64,000 bases of DNA from Corynebacterium jeikeium (GCF_000738175.1 NZ_JFCH01000008.1:26064-90063); one strand, 5' to 3'; counted from the stretch's first letter, positions 8,397 through 17,669 are shown. Numbers and translations: made by a program. The notes: a model not told the origin generated them from the sequence alone.

Positions 8397-10709
8397 CTAG
8401 CGGAGCTGGCTCAGGAAGTCATCGAGGTCCGCGAGGCCGCGGCGGATCTCCGGCGGGAGGTCCAGCTCTCCTTGGCCCTGTGGGGCCTGCGGGGCGGGCG
8501 CGGAGTTGCCGCCACTCGGGGCACCACCTCCCGATCCGCCGGTGGACGCGGGTGCGCCCCACTTACCGGGGTTCGTGCCAGCGTCGTACTTCTTGTCGTA
8601 GGAAGGCAGCTTGCCGCCACCGTACTTCTTGATCATCGGCTTCGAAGCCTCGAAGAAAATCTGTGCGGGCTCGTTACCGCCGTAGAGGTTGCCCTTGCCG
8701 CATTGGCGTACTGGCGCGGTGCACAGGTTCTTCGCCGTACCGCCGTCGTTAAAGATGTAGGAGGATCCAGCCCAGCCCGAGGTGAAGCCCAGGAACGCGG
8801 CGGAGAAGCTGGTTTCCGTCGTACCCGTCTTGGCGGACAGCGGCCCGCTCCAACCCGCCGCGCGGGCGGAGGCGGAAGCCGTGCCCTGCTGCACGTCGCT
8901 GCCCAGGCCGTTGGCCAGTGCGTCGGCGATCTTCTTGTCGATGGCCTGCTCGCAGTCCACCTTCTCCATCTCCACGTCCTCGCCGTTGCGGTCCTTCACG
9001 GACAGCACGGGCGTGGGTTCGCACCAGCGCCCGTGGTCGGCCAGGCTGGCGGCCACGTTGGAAAGCTCTAGCGGGTCGACGGCCGTGGGGCCCAGCACGA
9101 AGGAGCCGAGGTTGTTGTCCTTGACGTACTCCTCCACGGAGTTCTCGCCGTCGAAGCTGCCCTCGTTCTTGTAGGAACGCAGACCCAGCTTGATGGCAAT
9201 GTCCGTGATGCGTTCCATGCCCAGCTTCTCCGCCATCTCGATGAAGGGAGTATTCGGGCTGGTCGCCAGCGCTTCCTTCAACGTCATGTTGGGCTTGTAG
9301 GAGCCCGCATTTTCCACGCAGTACTTGTTCGGCGGGCAGCCGGGTGCGCCGCCTGCACCCATGCCTTCCACCTCGGCGCGGGTGGGCACGGCGAGGTTGG
9401 TGTTGAGCCCCATGCCGTCCTCCAGCGCCGCCGCAGCTGCAAAGATCTTGAACACGGAGCCGGCGCCGTGCCCCTGCAGCGAGTGGGGCAGTGGCAGCAC
9501 GGATTCCCGCTCGTCCTGGCTCAGGCCGTACTTGCGCGAGGAGGCCATGGCCAACACCTGATGCTTGCCACCCTTGGGCGTGATGTAGTTCGTCGCGGCG
9601 GATACGCCCTCCTGGTCCGGGGAGACCTTGCTGCGGGCGGCCGTCTCCGCATGCTTCTGCGCCTGCGCATCCAGCGTGGTGCGGATGGTGTAGCCGCCCT
9701 TGGCCACCTCGTCCTTGGAGATTCCCTTCTTGTCTAGGTACTCCATCACGTAATCGCAGAAGAACCCGGAGCCACCGGCGCCGATGCAGCCGTTGGCGGG
9801 AACCTTCGGCTCCTCCAGCACGCCCAGCGGCTTGCTCGCCAGCTCATCCGCCTTGGCCTGCGAAAGGCTATCCGCGTTCACGCGCGCCTGCAGCACGGCA
9901 TCGCGCCGCTGCTTCGCGCCCTCCGGGTTGGTGTACGGGTTCAGCGCGCTGGTGGATTGCACGATTCCGGCCAGGAAAGCCGCCTGATTGTCGTTCAGAT
10001 CCGCCGCGTTCACGCCGAAGTAGGTTTGCGCCGCGGCTTGCACGCCGAAGGCGCTGTTGCCGAAGGAGACCAGGTTCAGGTAGCGCGTCAGGATCTCGTC
10101 CTTAGTCAGCTTTTCGTCCAGGTCGCCGGCCATCTTCATCTCGCGCAGCTTGCGGGGCAGCGAAGTTTCGATGGCCTGGGCGGCCTCGTCCTCGTTCTCC
10201 GCTTCGATCAGCCACAGGTAGTTCTTCACGTACTGCTGATTGATCGTCGACGCGCCTTCCGAGACTCCACCGCTAGAGACGTTCGCCGCCGCCGCGCGCA
10301 GGGTGCCGCGGATATCTACGCCTTTGTGCTGGTAGAAGCGCCGGTCCTCGATGGCGACGATGCTGTCCTTCATTGCCTGGGAGATCTTGTCCGAGGGCAC
10401 TTCAGTGCGGTTCTGGTTGTACACCCAGGCGATTGTCTTGCCGTCCCGGTCGGTGATCCGCGAGCGCAGCGGCACCGAGTTGTTCTCGGAAATGTCCTGC
10501 ACATTGGAGTTCATCGCGTCCGTGCTGGCGTTTACCACCCAGCCGCCCGCGCCCGCGAAAGGCAGGATGGCGGCGGCTAGCAGCACGCCACCGGCCAGGA
10601 TGGCGAGGAAAAGTTTCAGAAATGCCTTCGGTGCGTCCACGGCTATCACCATAACCCACGCCCCGGACAACCCTTTAGCCTTTTTGCCCTTTCTTTGTGA
10701 CGCCCACAC
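8397..10709 (-). CDS. ponA: Bifunctional class A penicillin-binding protein
   Basis: 770-aa peptidoglycan glycosyltransferase/transpeptidase. One N-terminal membrane helix (about 30-57) is followed by the GT51 domain with EDRRFYQHKG from residue 121 and GASTINQQYVKN near 152. The transpeptidase domain carries all three motifs: S418-V-F-K421, S484-P-N486 and K627-T-G629. The tail after about 705 is Gly/Pro/Ala-rich and lacks a PASTA domain, so it resembles corynebacterial Pbp1a. The GTG start at 10709 is uncertain; an ATG 19 codons in also precedes the membrane helix. It is divergent from whcA, the same arrangement as C. glutamicum pbp1a-whcA. A perfect 16 bp palindrome lies just upstream. Confidence 0.94.
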   Translation of the reverse strand: MWASQRKGKKAKGLSGAWVMVIAVDAPKAFLKLFLAILAGGVLLAAAILPFAGAGGWVVNASTDAMNSNVQDISENNSVPLRSRITDRDGKTIAWVYNQNRTEVPSDKISQAMKDSIVAIEDRRFYQHKGVDIRGTLRAAAANVSSGGVSEGASTINQQYVKNYLWLIEAENEDEAAQAIETSLPRKLREMKMAGDLDEKLTKDEILTRYLNLVSFGNSAFGVQAAAQTYFGVNAADLNDNQAAFLAGIVQSTSALNPYTNPEGAKQRRDAVLQARVNADSLSQAKADELASKPLGVLEEPKVPANGCIGAGGSGFFCDYVMEYLDKKGISKDEVAKGGYTIRTTLDAQAQKHAETAARSKVSPDQEGVSAATNYITPKGGKHQVLAMASSRKYGLSQDERESVLPLPHSLQGHGAGSVFKIFAAAAALEDGMGLNTNLAVPTRAEVEGMGAGGAPGCPPNKYCVENAGSYKPNMTLKEALATSPNTPFIEMAEKLGMERITDIAIKLGLRSYKNEGSFDGENSVEEYVKDNNLGSFVLGPTAVDPLELSNVAASLADHGRWCEPTPVLSVKDRNGEDVEMEKVDCEQAIDKKIADALANGLGSDVQQGTASASARAAGWSGPLSAKTGTTETSFSAAFLGFTSGWAGSSYIFNDGGTAKNLCTAPVRQCGKGNLYGGNEPAQIFFEASKPMIKKYGGGKLPSYDKKYDAGTNPGKWGAPASTGGSGGGAPSGGNSAPAPQAPQGQGELDLPPEIRRGLADLDDFLSQLR

Positions 10710-10719
10710 GCCAGCCAGC

Positions 10720-10735
10720 GGGGGTGATCACCCCC
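10720..10735. promoter_or_regulatory. Perfect 16 bp palindrome upstream of ponA
   Basis: GGGGGTGATCACCCCC, perfectly self-complementary with no loop. It starts 11 bp upstream of the GTG proposed for the PBP gene, where it would overlap the ribosome binding region or a promoter. It could be an operator for a dimeric regulator; the regulator is unknown. Confidence 0.5.
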
Positions 10736-11100
10736 TTTGCAGACCTGTGCACCTTTAGTGGAAAAGATTTGCTCTGGCGTTGGTTTGGGAAAAGTTCCGG
10801 CTGTGACGCGCAACACGATTTTCTGATGGGCTGACCAGCGGGATCGTGAGGGCGTCAAAAAGAAAAGGTCGTGGGGCGGGTAGCAGATCTACAGTTTTCG
10901 CTGGTCAGTTGAATCCATACTTAATAAGTGTCGCGTGGCTATCAGTTACCCCCAAAATGTGACCTATTCGACACTTCTAAAAACGTGTGAATAAAATTAC
11001 TACTACAGCAAGCCTCTACGGCAGTTGGCGGTACCAAACGACAACCGACGCACAAGGCGCGAGGGCCGCCCCTGCTGGAGGCACGTTTCGGAGGAAGACA
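10736..11100. promoter_or_regulatory. Divergent ponA/whcA intergenic region
   Basis: About 365 bases without a gene. Contents: an inverted repeat CTGACCAGCG (10831-10840) / CGCTGGTCAG (10899-10908), one copy of the dispersed GGCGTCA-AAGAAA motif (10851-10866), and TGTGACCTATTCGACA near 10957, which resembles a degenerate GlxR box (TGTGA-N6-TCACA). The whcA leader is long; the AT-rich stretch around 10917-10930 is a plausible -10 area. Confidence 0.45.
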
Positions 11101-11475
11101 ATGACTGCATCGCTTGCCCGCACGAAGGTGACCGGCGGCTCCAAGCCGACCTGCCAGCCTGCTGAACAGATCACGACCCGCGAGTCCTTTAGCAATCGTG
11201 GCGAGTGGATCACTCAGGCACACTGCCGCAACGTGGATCCGGACGAGCTCTTTGTAAAGGGTGCCGCCCAGCGCAAGGCCGTGGCCATTTGCCGCCACTG
11301 CCCCGTCGTGCTGCAGTGCCGCGCCGACGCCCTGGATAACAAGGTGGAGTTCGGCGTGTGGGGCGGCATGACCGAGCGCCAGCGCCGCGCGCTGCTGCGC
11401 AAGCACCCCGAGATCACCAGCTGGGCAGACTTCTTCGCAGGCCAGCTCGAGGCTGCCAGCGCGGCAAAGAAGTAA
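11101..11475 (+). CDS. whcA: WhiB-family iron-sulfur regulator WhcA
   Basis: 124-aa WhiB-type protein binding a [4Fe-4S] cluster and sensing redox stress. The four cluster cysteines are C42, C64, C67 and C73 (C-x2-C-x5-C), followed by the GVWGGM turn at 85-90 and a basic C-terminal region. The ATG at 11101 is chosen because GGAGGAAG lies directly upstream; a longer in-frame extension to 10987 has no such site. The position opposite the class A PBP gene matches C. glutamicum whcA and mycobacterial whiB4. In C. glutamicum, WhcA negatively affects oxidative-stress genes (family knowledge). Confidence 0.93.
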   Translation: MTASLARTKVTGGSKPTCQPAEQITTRESFSNRGEWITQAHCRNVDPDELFVKGAAQRKAVAICRHCPVVLQCRADALDNKVEFGVWGGMTERQRRALLRKHPEITSWADFFAGQLEAASAAKK

Positions 11476-11492
11476 CCATTACAGTAGTTCCC

Positions 11493-11651
11493 ATGACTAA
11501 CTGGGAATACGTAACCGTACCGCTGCTCACTCACGCTACTAAGCAGATCCTGGATAACTGGGGACAGGATGGCTGGGAGCTCGTCTCCGTGCTGCCCGGC
11601 CCGACTGGTGAGCAGCACGTTGCCTACATGAAGCGCCCGCTGGAGCAGTAG
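11493..11651 (+). CDS. Small DUF4177-like protein
   Basis: 52-aa protein with the compact pattern of DUF4177-type proteins: MTNWEYVTVPLL, an amphipathic helix (ATKQILDNWGQDGWELVSV) and a short strand ending in YMKRP. No catalytic motif is visible and its function is unknown. It sits between whcA and the RidA-family gene, 17 nt after the whcA stop and 28 nt before ridA, so it is probably co-transcribed. The ATG at 11493 is the first in the homologous part; the preceding GTAG is a poor ribosome binding site. Confidence 0.8.
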   Translation: MTNWEYVTVPLLTHATKQILDNWGQDGWELVSVLPGPTGEQHVAYMKRPLEQ

Positions 11652-11679
11652 GGCAAAAGAGGCAACAGAAGTAATAAAT

Positions 11680-12147
11680 ATGGCACAGCAGAACTTTCGC
11701 CAAAAACTAGAAGAACTCGGCCTGCAGCTGCCGCCGGTAGCAGCACCCGTCGCCGCCTACGTGCCGGCCGTGCGCAGTGGCAACATCGTCTACACCTCCG
11801 GTCAGCTGCCCTTCGTGGACGGCAAGCTGCCCGTCACGGGGCTGGTCGGCGCTGAGGTGACCGAGGAGCAGGCTTATGACGCCGCCCGTACCGCCGCGCT
11901 GAACGCCATTGCCGCGATCGACGACCTGGTGGGGATCGATAACATCGAGCGGATCGTGAAGGTCAATGGATTCGTTGCCTCCACCGCAGACTTCGGCGGG
12001 CAGCCAGGCGTGATCAACGGTGCCTCCGAACTATTGGGAGAAATCTTCGGCGAAGCCGGAGTGCATGCCCGCGCCGCAGTTGGTGTGGCCGCGCTGCCGC
12101 TGAATGCCCCCGTAGAGGTAGAGATCGTCGCGCAGATCAGCGCATAA
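11680..12147 (+). CDS. RidA/YjgF-family protein (Rv3678c-like)
   Basis: 155-aa member of the RidA/YER057c/UK114 superfamily of small trimeric enzymes; archetypal RidA hydrolyses reactive enamine/imine intermediates. The core pattern VRSGNIVYTSGQLPFVDGKLP, the helix containing NAIAAIDDLVG and the C-terminal RAAVGVAALPLNAPVEVE strand are visible. The long variant with insert (DFGGQPGVINGASELLGEIFG) is typical of the Rv3678c subgroup, whose substrate is unsettled. It lies in the conserved whiB4-ridA-MBL-crp gene order. Confidence 0.9.
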   Translation: MAQQNFRQKLEELGLQLPPVAAPVAAYVPAVRSGNIVYTSGQLPFVDGKLPVTGLVGAEVTEEQAYDAARTAALNAIAAIDDLVGIDNIERIVKVNGFVASTADFGGQPGVINGASELLGEIFGEAGVHARAAVGVAALPLNAPVEVEIVAQISA

Positions 12148-12175
12148 TTTCGCGGTTCGATCTACACTGGGAGGC

Positions 12176-13006
12176 ATGAAGCACCCCGCTTATAGTCAAC
12201 TACGTCCAGTAACCCCGAACGTCGGCGTCGTTCTCGCGCCGAACCCCAGCTACGCTGCCCTTGAGGGCACGAACTCCTGGGTGATTAGGGGAGAAAACGA
12301 CAAAGTATCCGTTGTGGTGGATCCGGGTCCGCAGGACGAGGGTCACCTGAATGTGCTGAACACCAAGGCCACCGAGGGCGGTGCGGAGATCGGCGTTGTG
12401 CTGCTGACCCACCGCCACGCTGACCACGCCAACGGTGCTCAGCGTTTCCGCCAGATCTCTGGCGCGCCGGTGCGCGCCTTCGATAAGCAGTACTGCATCG
12501 CAGCCGACGAGCTGGAGGACGGGGAGATCATCTCCTTCGAGGGGCTCACCCCCACCATCGAGGTCGTCCACTGCCCGGGCCACACCTCCGACTGTGTGTC
12601 CTTCTTTATCCACTCCAACGGCGGCACCGACGATTCCGACGTGGAAGGCATCATCACCGGCGATACTCTCGCCGGCCGCCACACCACCATGATCTCCGAG
12701 ACCGATGGTGACCTGGGGGCTTACCTGGAGACCCTCGCCAAGCTGCGCGAGCGCGGGCAGGACAAGCCGCTGCTGCCCGGCCACGGCCCGGACCAGCCGA
12801 ACCTGGCGGAGGTTGCACAGAAGTACATCGATCGCCGCGAGCAGCGCCTGGAGCAGGTTAAGGAAGCCCTGAAGAAGCTGGGCGATGACGCTTCGGTGAA
12901 CGAGGTCGTCGATGAGATCTACACGGATGTGGATCCGGTGCTGCGTAACGCCGCGGCACAGTCCACCCGCGTGACGCTGCGCTTCCTGCGCGGAGACAAG
13001 GATTAG
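12176..13006 (+). CDS. Metallo-beta-lactamase-fold hydrolase (Rv3677c-like)
   Basis: 276-aa MBL-fold hydrolase of the LACTB2 type. The metal motif THRHADHANG (HxHxDH) is clear, with VHCPGHTSDC (third histidine), ITGDTLAG (aspartate) and PLLPGHGPD (histidine) following. The C-terminal part (residues 215-276) is helical, ending in VTLRFLRGDKD, as in LACTB2-like proteins, some of which are RNA endonucleases. The substrate is not predictable. It starts 28 nt after the RidA-family gene and is followed by a strong terminator, so it ends the whcA-side transcription unit. Confidence 0.9.
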   Translation: MKHPAYSQLRPVTPNVGVVLAPNPSYAALEGTNSWVIRGENDKVSVVVDPGPQDEGHLNVLNTKATEGGAEIGVVLLTHRHADHANGAQRFRQISGAPVRAFDKQYCIAADELEDGEIISFEGLTPTIEVVHCPGHTSDCVSFFIHSNGGTDDSDVEGIITGDTLAGRHTTMISETDGDLGAYLETLAKLRERGQDKPLLPGHGPDQPNLAEVAQKYIDRREQRLEQVKEALKKLGDDASVNEVVDEIYTDVDPVLRNAAAQSTRVTLRFLRGDKD

Positions 13007-13036
13007 TGCAGACTAGCGGAGAGGCTACAGCCGACT

Positions 13037-13069
13037 GAAAAAGCCCGCACCAGCTGGTGCGGGCTTTTT
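13037..13069 (+). terminator. Intrinsic terminator between MBL gene and glxR
   Basis: AAAAAGCCCGCACCAGCTGG continues to GTGCGGGCTTTTT, a perfect GC-rich stem flanked by A and T tracts. It can work in both directions and serves the convergent genes. Confidence 0.92.
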
Positions 13070-13133
13070 GTGTGCCCTCTATATCTCTACCCGGAGCGTG
13101 CAGTTCTAGCGCTGCCCAAAGTGGCGCGCCGCT

Positions 13134-13817
13134 CTAGCGAGCGCGCTTGGCCAGGCGCTCGGTATCGGAGATAAGCACGGACTTGCCCTCCAGGCGGATC
13201 CAGCCGCGGTGGGCGAACTCTGCCAACGCCTTGTTCACGGTCTCGCGGGAGGCGCCAACCAGCTGGGCGATTTCCTCCTGAGTCAGGTCGTGGTGCACGC
13301 GCAGAGCGGTGCCCTCCTGGGTGCCGAAACGGTTCGCCAGCTGCAGCAGGGCCTTGGCAACGCGGCCGGGAACGTCCGTGAAGATCAGGTCCGCCAGGGA
13401 ATTATTGGTGCGGCGCAGGCGGCGGGCCAGCACACGCAGCAGCTGCTCGGCGATCTCCGGGTGCTCGCTGATCCAGTTGTGCAGCATTGTGGAGTCCATC
13501 GTCGCCGCGTGCAGCTCCGTCACGCAGATGGCAGACGAGGTGCGCGGGCCCGGGTCGAAGATGGACAGCTCGCCGAACATATCGGAGGGGCCCATGACGG
13601 TCAGCAGGTTCTCGCGCCCATCCACCGAGTGGCGGGCGAGCTTCACCTTACCGCTGATGATGATGTACAGCCGATCACCTGGCTCGCCCTCGTCGAAGAT
13701 GGTGGTGCCACGAGGAAATTTAACGGTATCCAGTTGCTCAATGAGGGTGCGCACTGCGGTGGGTTCAACACCCTGGAAGATGCCTGCCCTCGATAGTATT
13801 TCGGATACTTCTGCCAT
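13134..13817 (-). CDS. glxR: cAMP-responsive global regulator GlxR (Crp family)
   Basis: 227-aa Crp/Fnr-type regulator. The cyclic-nucleotide domain has [21 protein letters not shown] and [16 protein letters not shown], the phosphate-binding cassette that contacts cAMP. The C-terminal winged helix contains [24 protein letters not shown]. It is nearly identical to C. glutamicum GlxR, which controls carbon metabolism, respiration and acetate genes. I chose the ATG at 13817 because it gives exactly the C. glutamicum length; in-frame starts at 13844 and 13865 exist and none has a good ribosome binding site. The membrane adenylate cyclase at 34341 probably supplies its ligand. Confidence 0.95.
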   Translation of the reverse strand: MAEVSEILSRAGIFQGVEPTAVRTLIEQLDTVKFPRGTTIFDEGEPGDRLYIIISGKVKLARHSVDGRENLLTVMGPSDMFGELSIFDPGPRTSSAICVTELHAATMDSTMLHNWISEHPEIAEQLLRVLARRLRRTNNSLADLIFTDVPGRVAKALLQLANRFGTQEGTALRVHHDLTQEEIAQLVGASRETVNKALAEFAHRGWIRLEGKSVLISDTERLAKRAR

Positions 13818-13875
13818 CCTTAGTTTCACTTCCGTTTCTGGCATCGCGGTGGCGCGGGTGACCACCTCACCTGTG

Positions 13876-13892
13876 TAGCGTGCATCACGCTA
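13876..13892. promoter_or_regulatory. Palindrome in the glxR/nth intergenic region
   Basis: TAGCGTG-CAT-CACGCTA, 7 bp perfect arms. It also contains TGTAG-N6-TCACG, two mismatches per half from the GlxR consensus TGTGA-N6-TCACA, so it may be an autoregulatory GlxR site. Confidence 0.45.
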
Positions 13893-14030
13893 AATATGTA
13901 TGGTTCGTCTCTTTTGTTAGATCATACCCAACTATGTCACAGCACAATTCGGGGTGAAGGTACATTTGAAAATATTATTAGCTGCCGCTTTTGCTCGCAG
14001 AACTTCTTTTTCGTCGAAGTGGAAGGTTCT

Positions 14031-14828
14031 ATGACTCGCCAACCAACCCTGCCGCGCATCGGCGCGCACATCGCCGCGAAGGGCAAGGAAACCCCGCTGG
14101 GCCGCAAGCGCCGCGCCCGCAAGATCAACCGCATGCTCGCCGAGGCCTACCCGGACGCACACTGCGAGCTGGATTTTAACAATCCCCTCGAGCTGCTGGT
14201 GGCTACCGTCCTGTCCGCACAGTGCACCGATAAGCGCGTCAATGCCGTAACCCCGGCACTGTTTCGCCGCTATCCCACCGCCGCCGACTATGCGGAGGCG
14301 AACCTCGAGGACGTCGAGCAGCTCATCAAGTCCACCGGCTTCTACCGTTCGAAGGCCAAGAGCATCGTGGGCCTCGGCCAGGCCATCGTGGAGAAGCACG
14401 GTGGCGAGGTCCCCGGCACGCTCGAGGAGCTGGTGAAGCTCCCCGGCGTGGGGCGCAAGACCGCAAACGTGGTGCTGGGAAACGCTTTCGGCGTGCCGGG
14501 CATCACCGTGGATACGCACTTGGGCCGCCTGGCCCGCCGCTGGAAGCTCACGGAGCACGAAGACCCAGTACAGGTCGAGCGCGACCTCATGGAGCTCATC
14601 GAGCGCAAGGAATGGACCCTCTATTCCCACCGGGCGATCTTCCACGGTCGCCGAATCTGCCATTCGCGCCGGGCGGCCTGTGGAGCCTGCTTTTTGGCGC
14701 GGCAGTGCCCTAGCTTCGGGATGGCGGGGCCGGCTGACCCTGAGGTGGCGTCAACAATGATTAAGTCGGACGACCGCGACCACCTATTAGATATGGCGGG
14801 GTTTGGGGAAGCAGGCCAGGTAGACTGA
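14031..14828 (+). CDS. nth: Endonuclease III (DNA glycosylase/AP lyase)
   Basis: 265-aa base-excision-repair enzyme removing oxidised pyrimidines. Visible: [16 protein letters not shown], the helix-hairpin-helix [18 protein letters not shown] with the catalytic lysine, [12 protein letters not shown] with the catalytic aspartate, and the C-x6-C-x2-C-x5-C iron-sulfur loop. The ATG at 14031 follows GGAAGG. An N-terminal extension of about 30 basic residues precedes the usual start, and about 30 residues follow the cluster. The neighbours (glxR, TlpA-like, Nudix, MarP) are the conserved Rv3676-Rv3671c order. Confidence 0.95.
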   Translation: MTRQPTLPRIGAHIAAKGKETPLGRKRRARKINRMLAEAYPDAHCELDFNNPLELLVATVLSAQCTDKRVNAVTPALFRRYPTAADYAEANLEDVEQLIKSTGFYRSKAKSIVGLGQAIVEKHGGEVPGTLEELVKLPGVGRKTANVVLGNAFGVPGITVDTHLGRLARRWKLTEHEDPVQVERDLMELIERKEWTLYSHRAIFHGRRICHSRRAACGACFLARQCPSFGMAGPADPEVASTMIKSDDRDHLLDMAGFGEAGQVD

Positions 14829-14837
14829 TTTCCTGTT

Positions 14838-15557
14838 ATGTCTGCACCTGTCGAACACTCCGCCCGCACGCGCGCGATCATCATCGCGGTCACGCTGGTT
14901 GTTGGCATTGCGATTCTTTGCGTGCCGCTGATTGCCGCGCTGCGCGATGATTCTGCGGACGATGTAGGTGCGCCTACTTCTTCTGTGGAGGAGGACGCCC
15001 CTTCGGCCCCAGCGGACGACGGGCCTATCGAGGTAGCGAACGAGGTCCGCTGCCCAGAAGGTGCAGGCGCGGGCGCGAGTGAAGGTGAGGGCGAAGTCAC
15101 TGTGAGCCCCGAGGCGGAGCTGAAAGACGTGCACCTTCCCTGCCTGACAGAGGGCGGTACAGGCAGTGCAGGCAGCGCAGGCGCGTCGCAGACCTCCCTG
15201 GCCGAACGCCTGGCGGGCAAGCCTGCGGTCGTGAACGTCTGGGCCTGGTGGTGCGCCCCCTGCCGTGAGGAACTGCCGGTGGTACAGCAACTCGCCGAGC
15301 AGAACCCCGAGTGGAATGTCGTGGGAGTGCACCTGGATGCCAAGGGCCAAGCCGGAGCGGACATGCTGCGCGACCTGGAGGTGGATAAACTGCCCAGCTT
15401 CCAGGATTCCAACCACACTTTCGACTTCGCGGCGAACCTGCCGAAGGTGGTGCCGCTGACCGTGGTCTACAACCCGGACGGCACCCGCGCGCACCTGTAC
15501 GCGCAGACCTTCCACAGCGCCGAGGAAATGGAAAAGGCGGTGCAGGAGGTTCTATGA
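14838..15557 (+). CDS. Membrane-anchored thioredoxin-like protein (TlpA/ResA type)
   Basis: 239-aa extracytoplasmic thiol-disulfide protein. An N-terminal helix (AIIIAVTLVVGIAILCVPLIAAL, about 12-35) is followed by an acidic, Ser/Gly-rich linker to about residue 105, then a thioredoxin fold with the W-C-A-P-C active site in VVNVWAWWCAPCREELP and the cis-proline region near KVVPLTVVYNPDG. It probably reduces or delivers thiols outside the membrane. It starts 9 nt after nth and overlaps the Nudix gene by 4 nt, so nth-tlpA-nudix-marP form one operon. Confidence 0.9.
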   Translation: MSAPVEHSARTRAIIIAVTLVVGIAILCVPLIAALRDDSADDVGAPTSSVEEDAPSAPADDGPIEVANEVRCPEGAGAGASEGEGEVTVSPEAELKDVHLPCLTEGGTGSAGSAGASQTSLAERLAGKPAVVNVWAWWCAPCREELPVVQQLAEQNPEWNVVGVHLDAKGQAGADMLRDLEVDKLPSFQDSNHTFDFAANLPKVVPLTVVYNPDGTRAHLYAQTFHSAEEMEKAVQEVL

Positions 15558-16444
15558 CCAGCTCGAATTCGCAGCCGAACACCCACCTAGACCGGTGGCT
15601 CGCACGCATGCAAAAGCAGCCAGAACTGCCTTCCAACCTGCCCGAATGGCTGCACGACTTCGCCCGCGACTGCCGTGAGGTGGACATCCACCAGTACCTC
15701 AACGACTCCGCCCGGATCGTGCCGGAGGTCGACGAGCACGGCCGCCCGCCCCGCTACTCGGCGGTGCTGATTCTTCTTTCTGGTGACGCCACCTTCTCCC
15801 GCCCCGCCGGAACCACAGGCAGGCAGTCCATCCCCACCGACGCAACCATGCTTCTAACCCACCGCGCGCCGACCATGCGCAACCACAGCGGACAGGTGGC
15901 CTTCCCCGGCGGGCGTTTGGAGGCAGCCGACGCTGGGCCGGTGGAGACCGCCCTGCGGGAGGCCGAGGAGGAAACGGGGCTGAACCCGGACACGGTGGAG
16001 CCGTTTGCAGTGCTGCAGCCGATCTACATTGATCGCTCAAATTTCGCAGTGGTGCCCGTGGTGGCGTGGTGGCGTCAACCCCATGCGGTAAGCTGCCCTA
16101 CAACCGAAAACGACTGGGTCGAGCCCTACCCCCTGGGCGAGCTGGTAAACCCGGAACGGCGCTTTGAGGTGGGCTTCGCCGGCTGGCGCGGACCGGCCTG
16201 GAACCTGCACATCGGCGAGGAAAACCCGCTGGTTCTGTGGGGCTTCACCGGCGGGGTGATCAGCGCCCTGCTGCGCCGCGCGGGCTGGGAGGAACCGTGG
16301 TCCAGCGGCGGCGATAGCGGTGCCGAGGGGCCGTGGAACCTTTTCGAAACGCTGGCCGGCTCCGCCAATGGCGAGGCGCTCGGCGAGATGCGGGAAGGGT
16401 TCGACAGGGCCAACAAGATGGGCAGGAACGGAGGCGCACCATGA
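15554..16444 (+). CDS. Nudix hydrolase, probable CoA pyrophosphatase (Rv3672c-like)
   Basis: 296-aa Nudix enzyme. The segment MRNHSGQVAFPGGRLE and then ALREAEEETGLNP forms the Nudix box, preceded by the PGG element typical of CoA pyrophosphatase-type members. The C-terminal third (GFTGGVISALLRRAGWEEPW) matches the corynebacterial and mycobacterial group. It overlaps the thioredoxin-like gene by ATGA and the protease gene by 4 nt. CoA as substrate is inference from the family subtype. Confidence 0.9.
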   Translation: MTSSNSQPNTHLDRWLARMQKQPELPSNLPEWLHDFARDCREVDIHQYLNDSARIVPEVDEHGRPPRYSAVLILLSGDATFSRPAGTTGRQSIPTDATMLLTHRAPTMRNHSGQVAFPGGRLEAADAGPVETALREAEEETGLNPDTVEPFAVLQPIYIDRSNFAVVPVVAWWRQPHAVSCPTTENDWVEPYPLGELVNPERRFEVGFAGWRGPAWNLHIGEENPLVLWGFTGGVISALLRRAGWEEPWSSGGDSGAEGPWNLFETLAGSANGEALGEMREGFDRANKMGRNGGAP

Positions 16445-17658
16445 GCGGAGCTACGGGGTCGATGATCCTCGACATTGTGCTGGTGTTCATCTGCCTTGGC
16501 GCGGCGATCTCCGGATTCCGGCAGGGCGGGTTTAGCGCCACGCTGAGCTTCGTCGGGGTGGCTCTGGGCGGCTACTTGGGTCTGAAGCTAATTCCGCTCG
16601 CCGTGCACTTTGCCGAGGACAAAGTGCCTGATAGCGCCAGCGCACGCTTCTTCGCAGCACTGCTCACCGTGACGGTCGTCGTGGTGATCTGCTACGCCAT
16701 CGGCTCCGGCTTTGGCGCGAAACTGCGGGATAATATCCGCACGCGGGAGGCTCTAAGGGCGGATTCCGTCGTCGGTTCCATTGTGCAGGTTTTTACAACG
16801 CTGCTGATCGTGTGGTTGATCCTCGTGCTGATCGCCACCGGGAACGTCGGCGGCTTCGGGAAGACGATCAAGGGAAGCAAGATCCTCGGTGCGGTGGGCA
16901 ACGCCGCCCCGGTGTGGTTTAAGCAGCTGCCCGCGCAGACCTCGCAGCTGATCAACGACTCGGGTTTCCCGATGATCGCCGACCCGATGGAGAACCTGCC
17001 CACCGCGGAGGTCGATCCGCCGGACAACGCCCTGATGCGTTCCCCGGCGGTGCAGAACACCCGCGACAGCGTGCTGCGCGTGGTTGGCCAGGCGGAACAG
17101 TGCAGCCGCATGCTGCAGGGCACCGGTTGGGTGGTTGCCGAGGATACGGTGATGACCAACGCGCACGTGGTGGCCGGAACTAACGAGGTCACGCTGATGA
17201 CGAAGGACGGCCCGCGTGAGGCACGGGTGGTGTACTACAACCCGCAGGTGGACATCGCCCTGCTCCGCAGCGAGAACCTGCCCTTTGTGCCGATGAAGTG
17301 GGCAGAAGGCGAGGGGCAGCAGGGCCAGGATGCGATCGTTATGGGCTATCCCAACGGCGGGCCGTTTAAGGCCACCCCTGCGCGCATCCGCGAGAAATTC
17401 GTGGTCAGCGGACCAAACATCTACGCGGATGAGCGGGTGGAGCGCGAGGCGTACTCGCTGCGCGGCTCCGTGGTGCAGGGTAACTCCGGCGGCCCGCTGA
17501 TCGACAAGGACGGCCACGTGCTGGGAGTCGTGTTCGGTGCCGACATCAACGAGGAGGATACCGGCTACGCCCTGACCAGGGAAGAAGTCATGAAGCACGT
17601 CGGGGACGTGACCTCGCACCAGGGCAGCCCAGCGACGGGCGCTTGTGTGGCGGACTAG
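16441..17658 (+). CDS. Membrane serine protease MarP-like (CvpA domain + trypsin-like domain)
   Basis: 405-aa protein with about four N-terminal membrane helices of the CvpA/colicin V production type (residues 1-150) and a periplasmic chymotrypsin-like domain. The catalytic triad is visible: H in VMTNAHVVAG, D in VDIALLR and S in VQGNSGGPLID. In M. tuberculosis, MarP (Rv3671c) is needed for acid and oxidative stress resistance and cleaves the peptidoglycan hydrolase RipA. Cysteines C in EQCSRMLQG and near the C terminus could form the redox-controlled disulfide known in MarP. The ATG at 16441 overlaps the Nudix stop. Confidence 0.93.
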   Translation: MSGATGSMILDIVLVFICLGAAISGFRQGGFSATLSFVGVALGGYLGLKLIPLAVHFAEDKVPDSASARFFAALLTVTVVVVICYAIGSGFGAKLRDNIRTREALRADSVVGSIVQVFTTLLIVWLILVLIATGNVGGFGKTIKGSKILGAVGNAAPVWFKQLPAQTSQLINDSGFPMIADPMENLPTAEVDPPDNALMRSPAVQNTRDSVLRVVGQAEQCSRMLQGTGWVVAEDTVMTNAHVVAGTNEVTLMTKDGPREARVVYYNPQVDIALLRSENLPFVPMKWAEGEGQQGQDAIVMGYPNGGPFKATPARIREKFVVSGPNIYADERVEREAYSLRGSVVQGNSGGPLIDKDGHVLGVVFGADINEEDTGYALTREEVMKHVGDVTSHQGSPATGACVAD

Positions 17659-17669
17659 CGACTAGCGAC

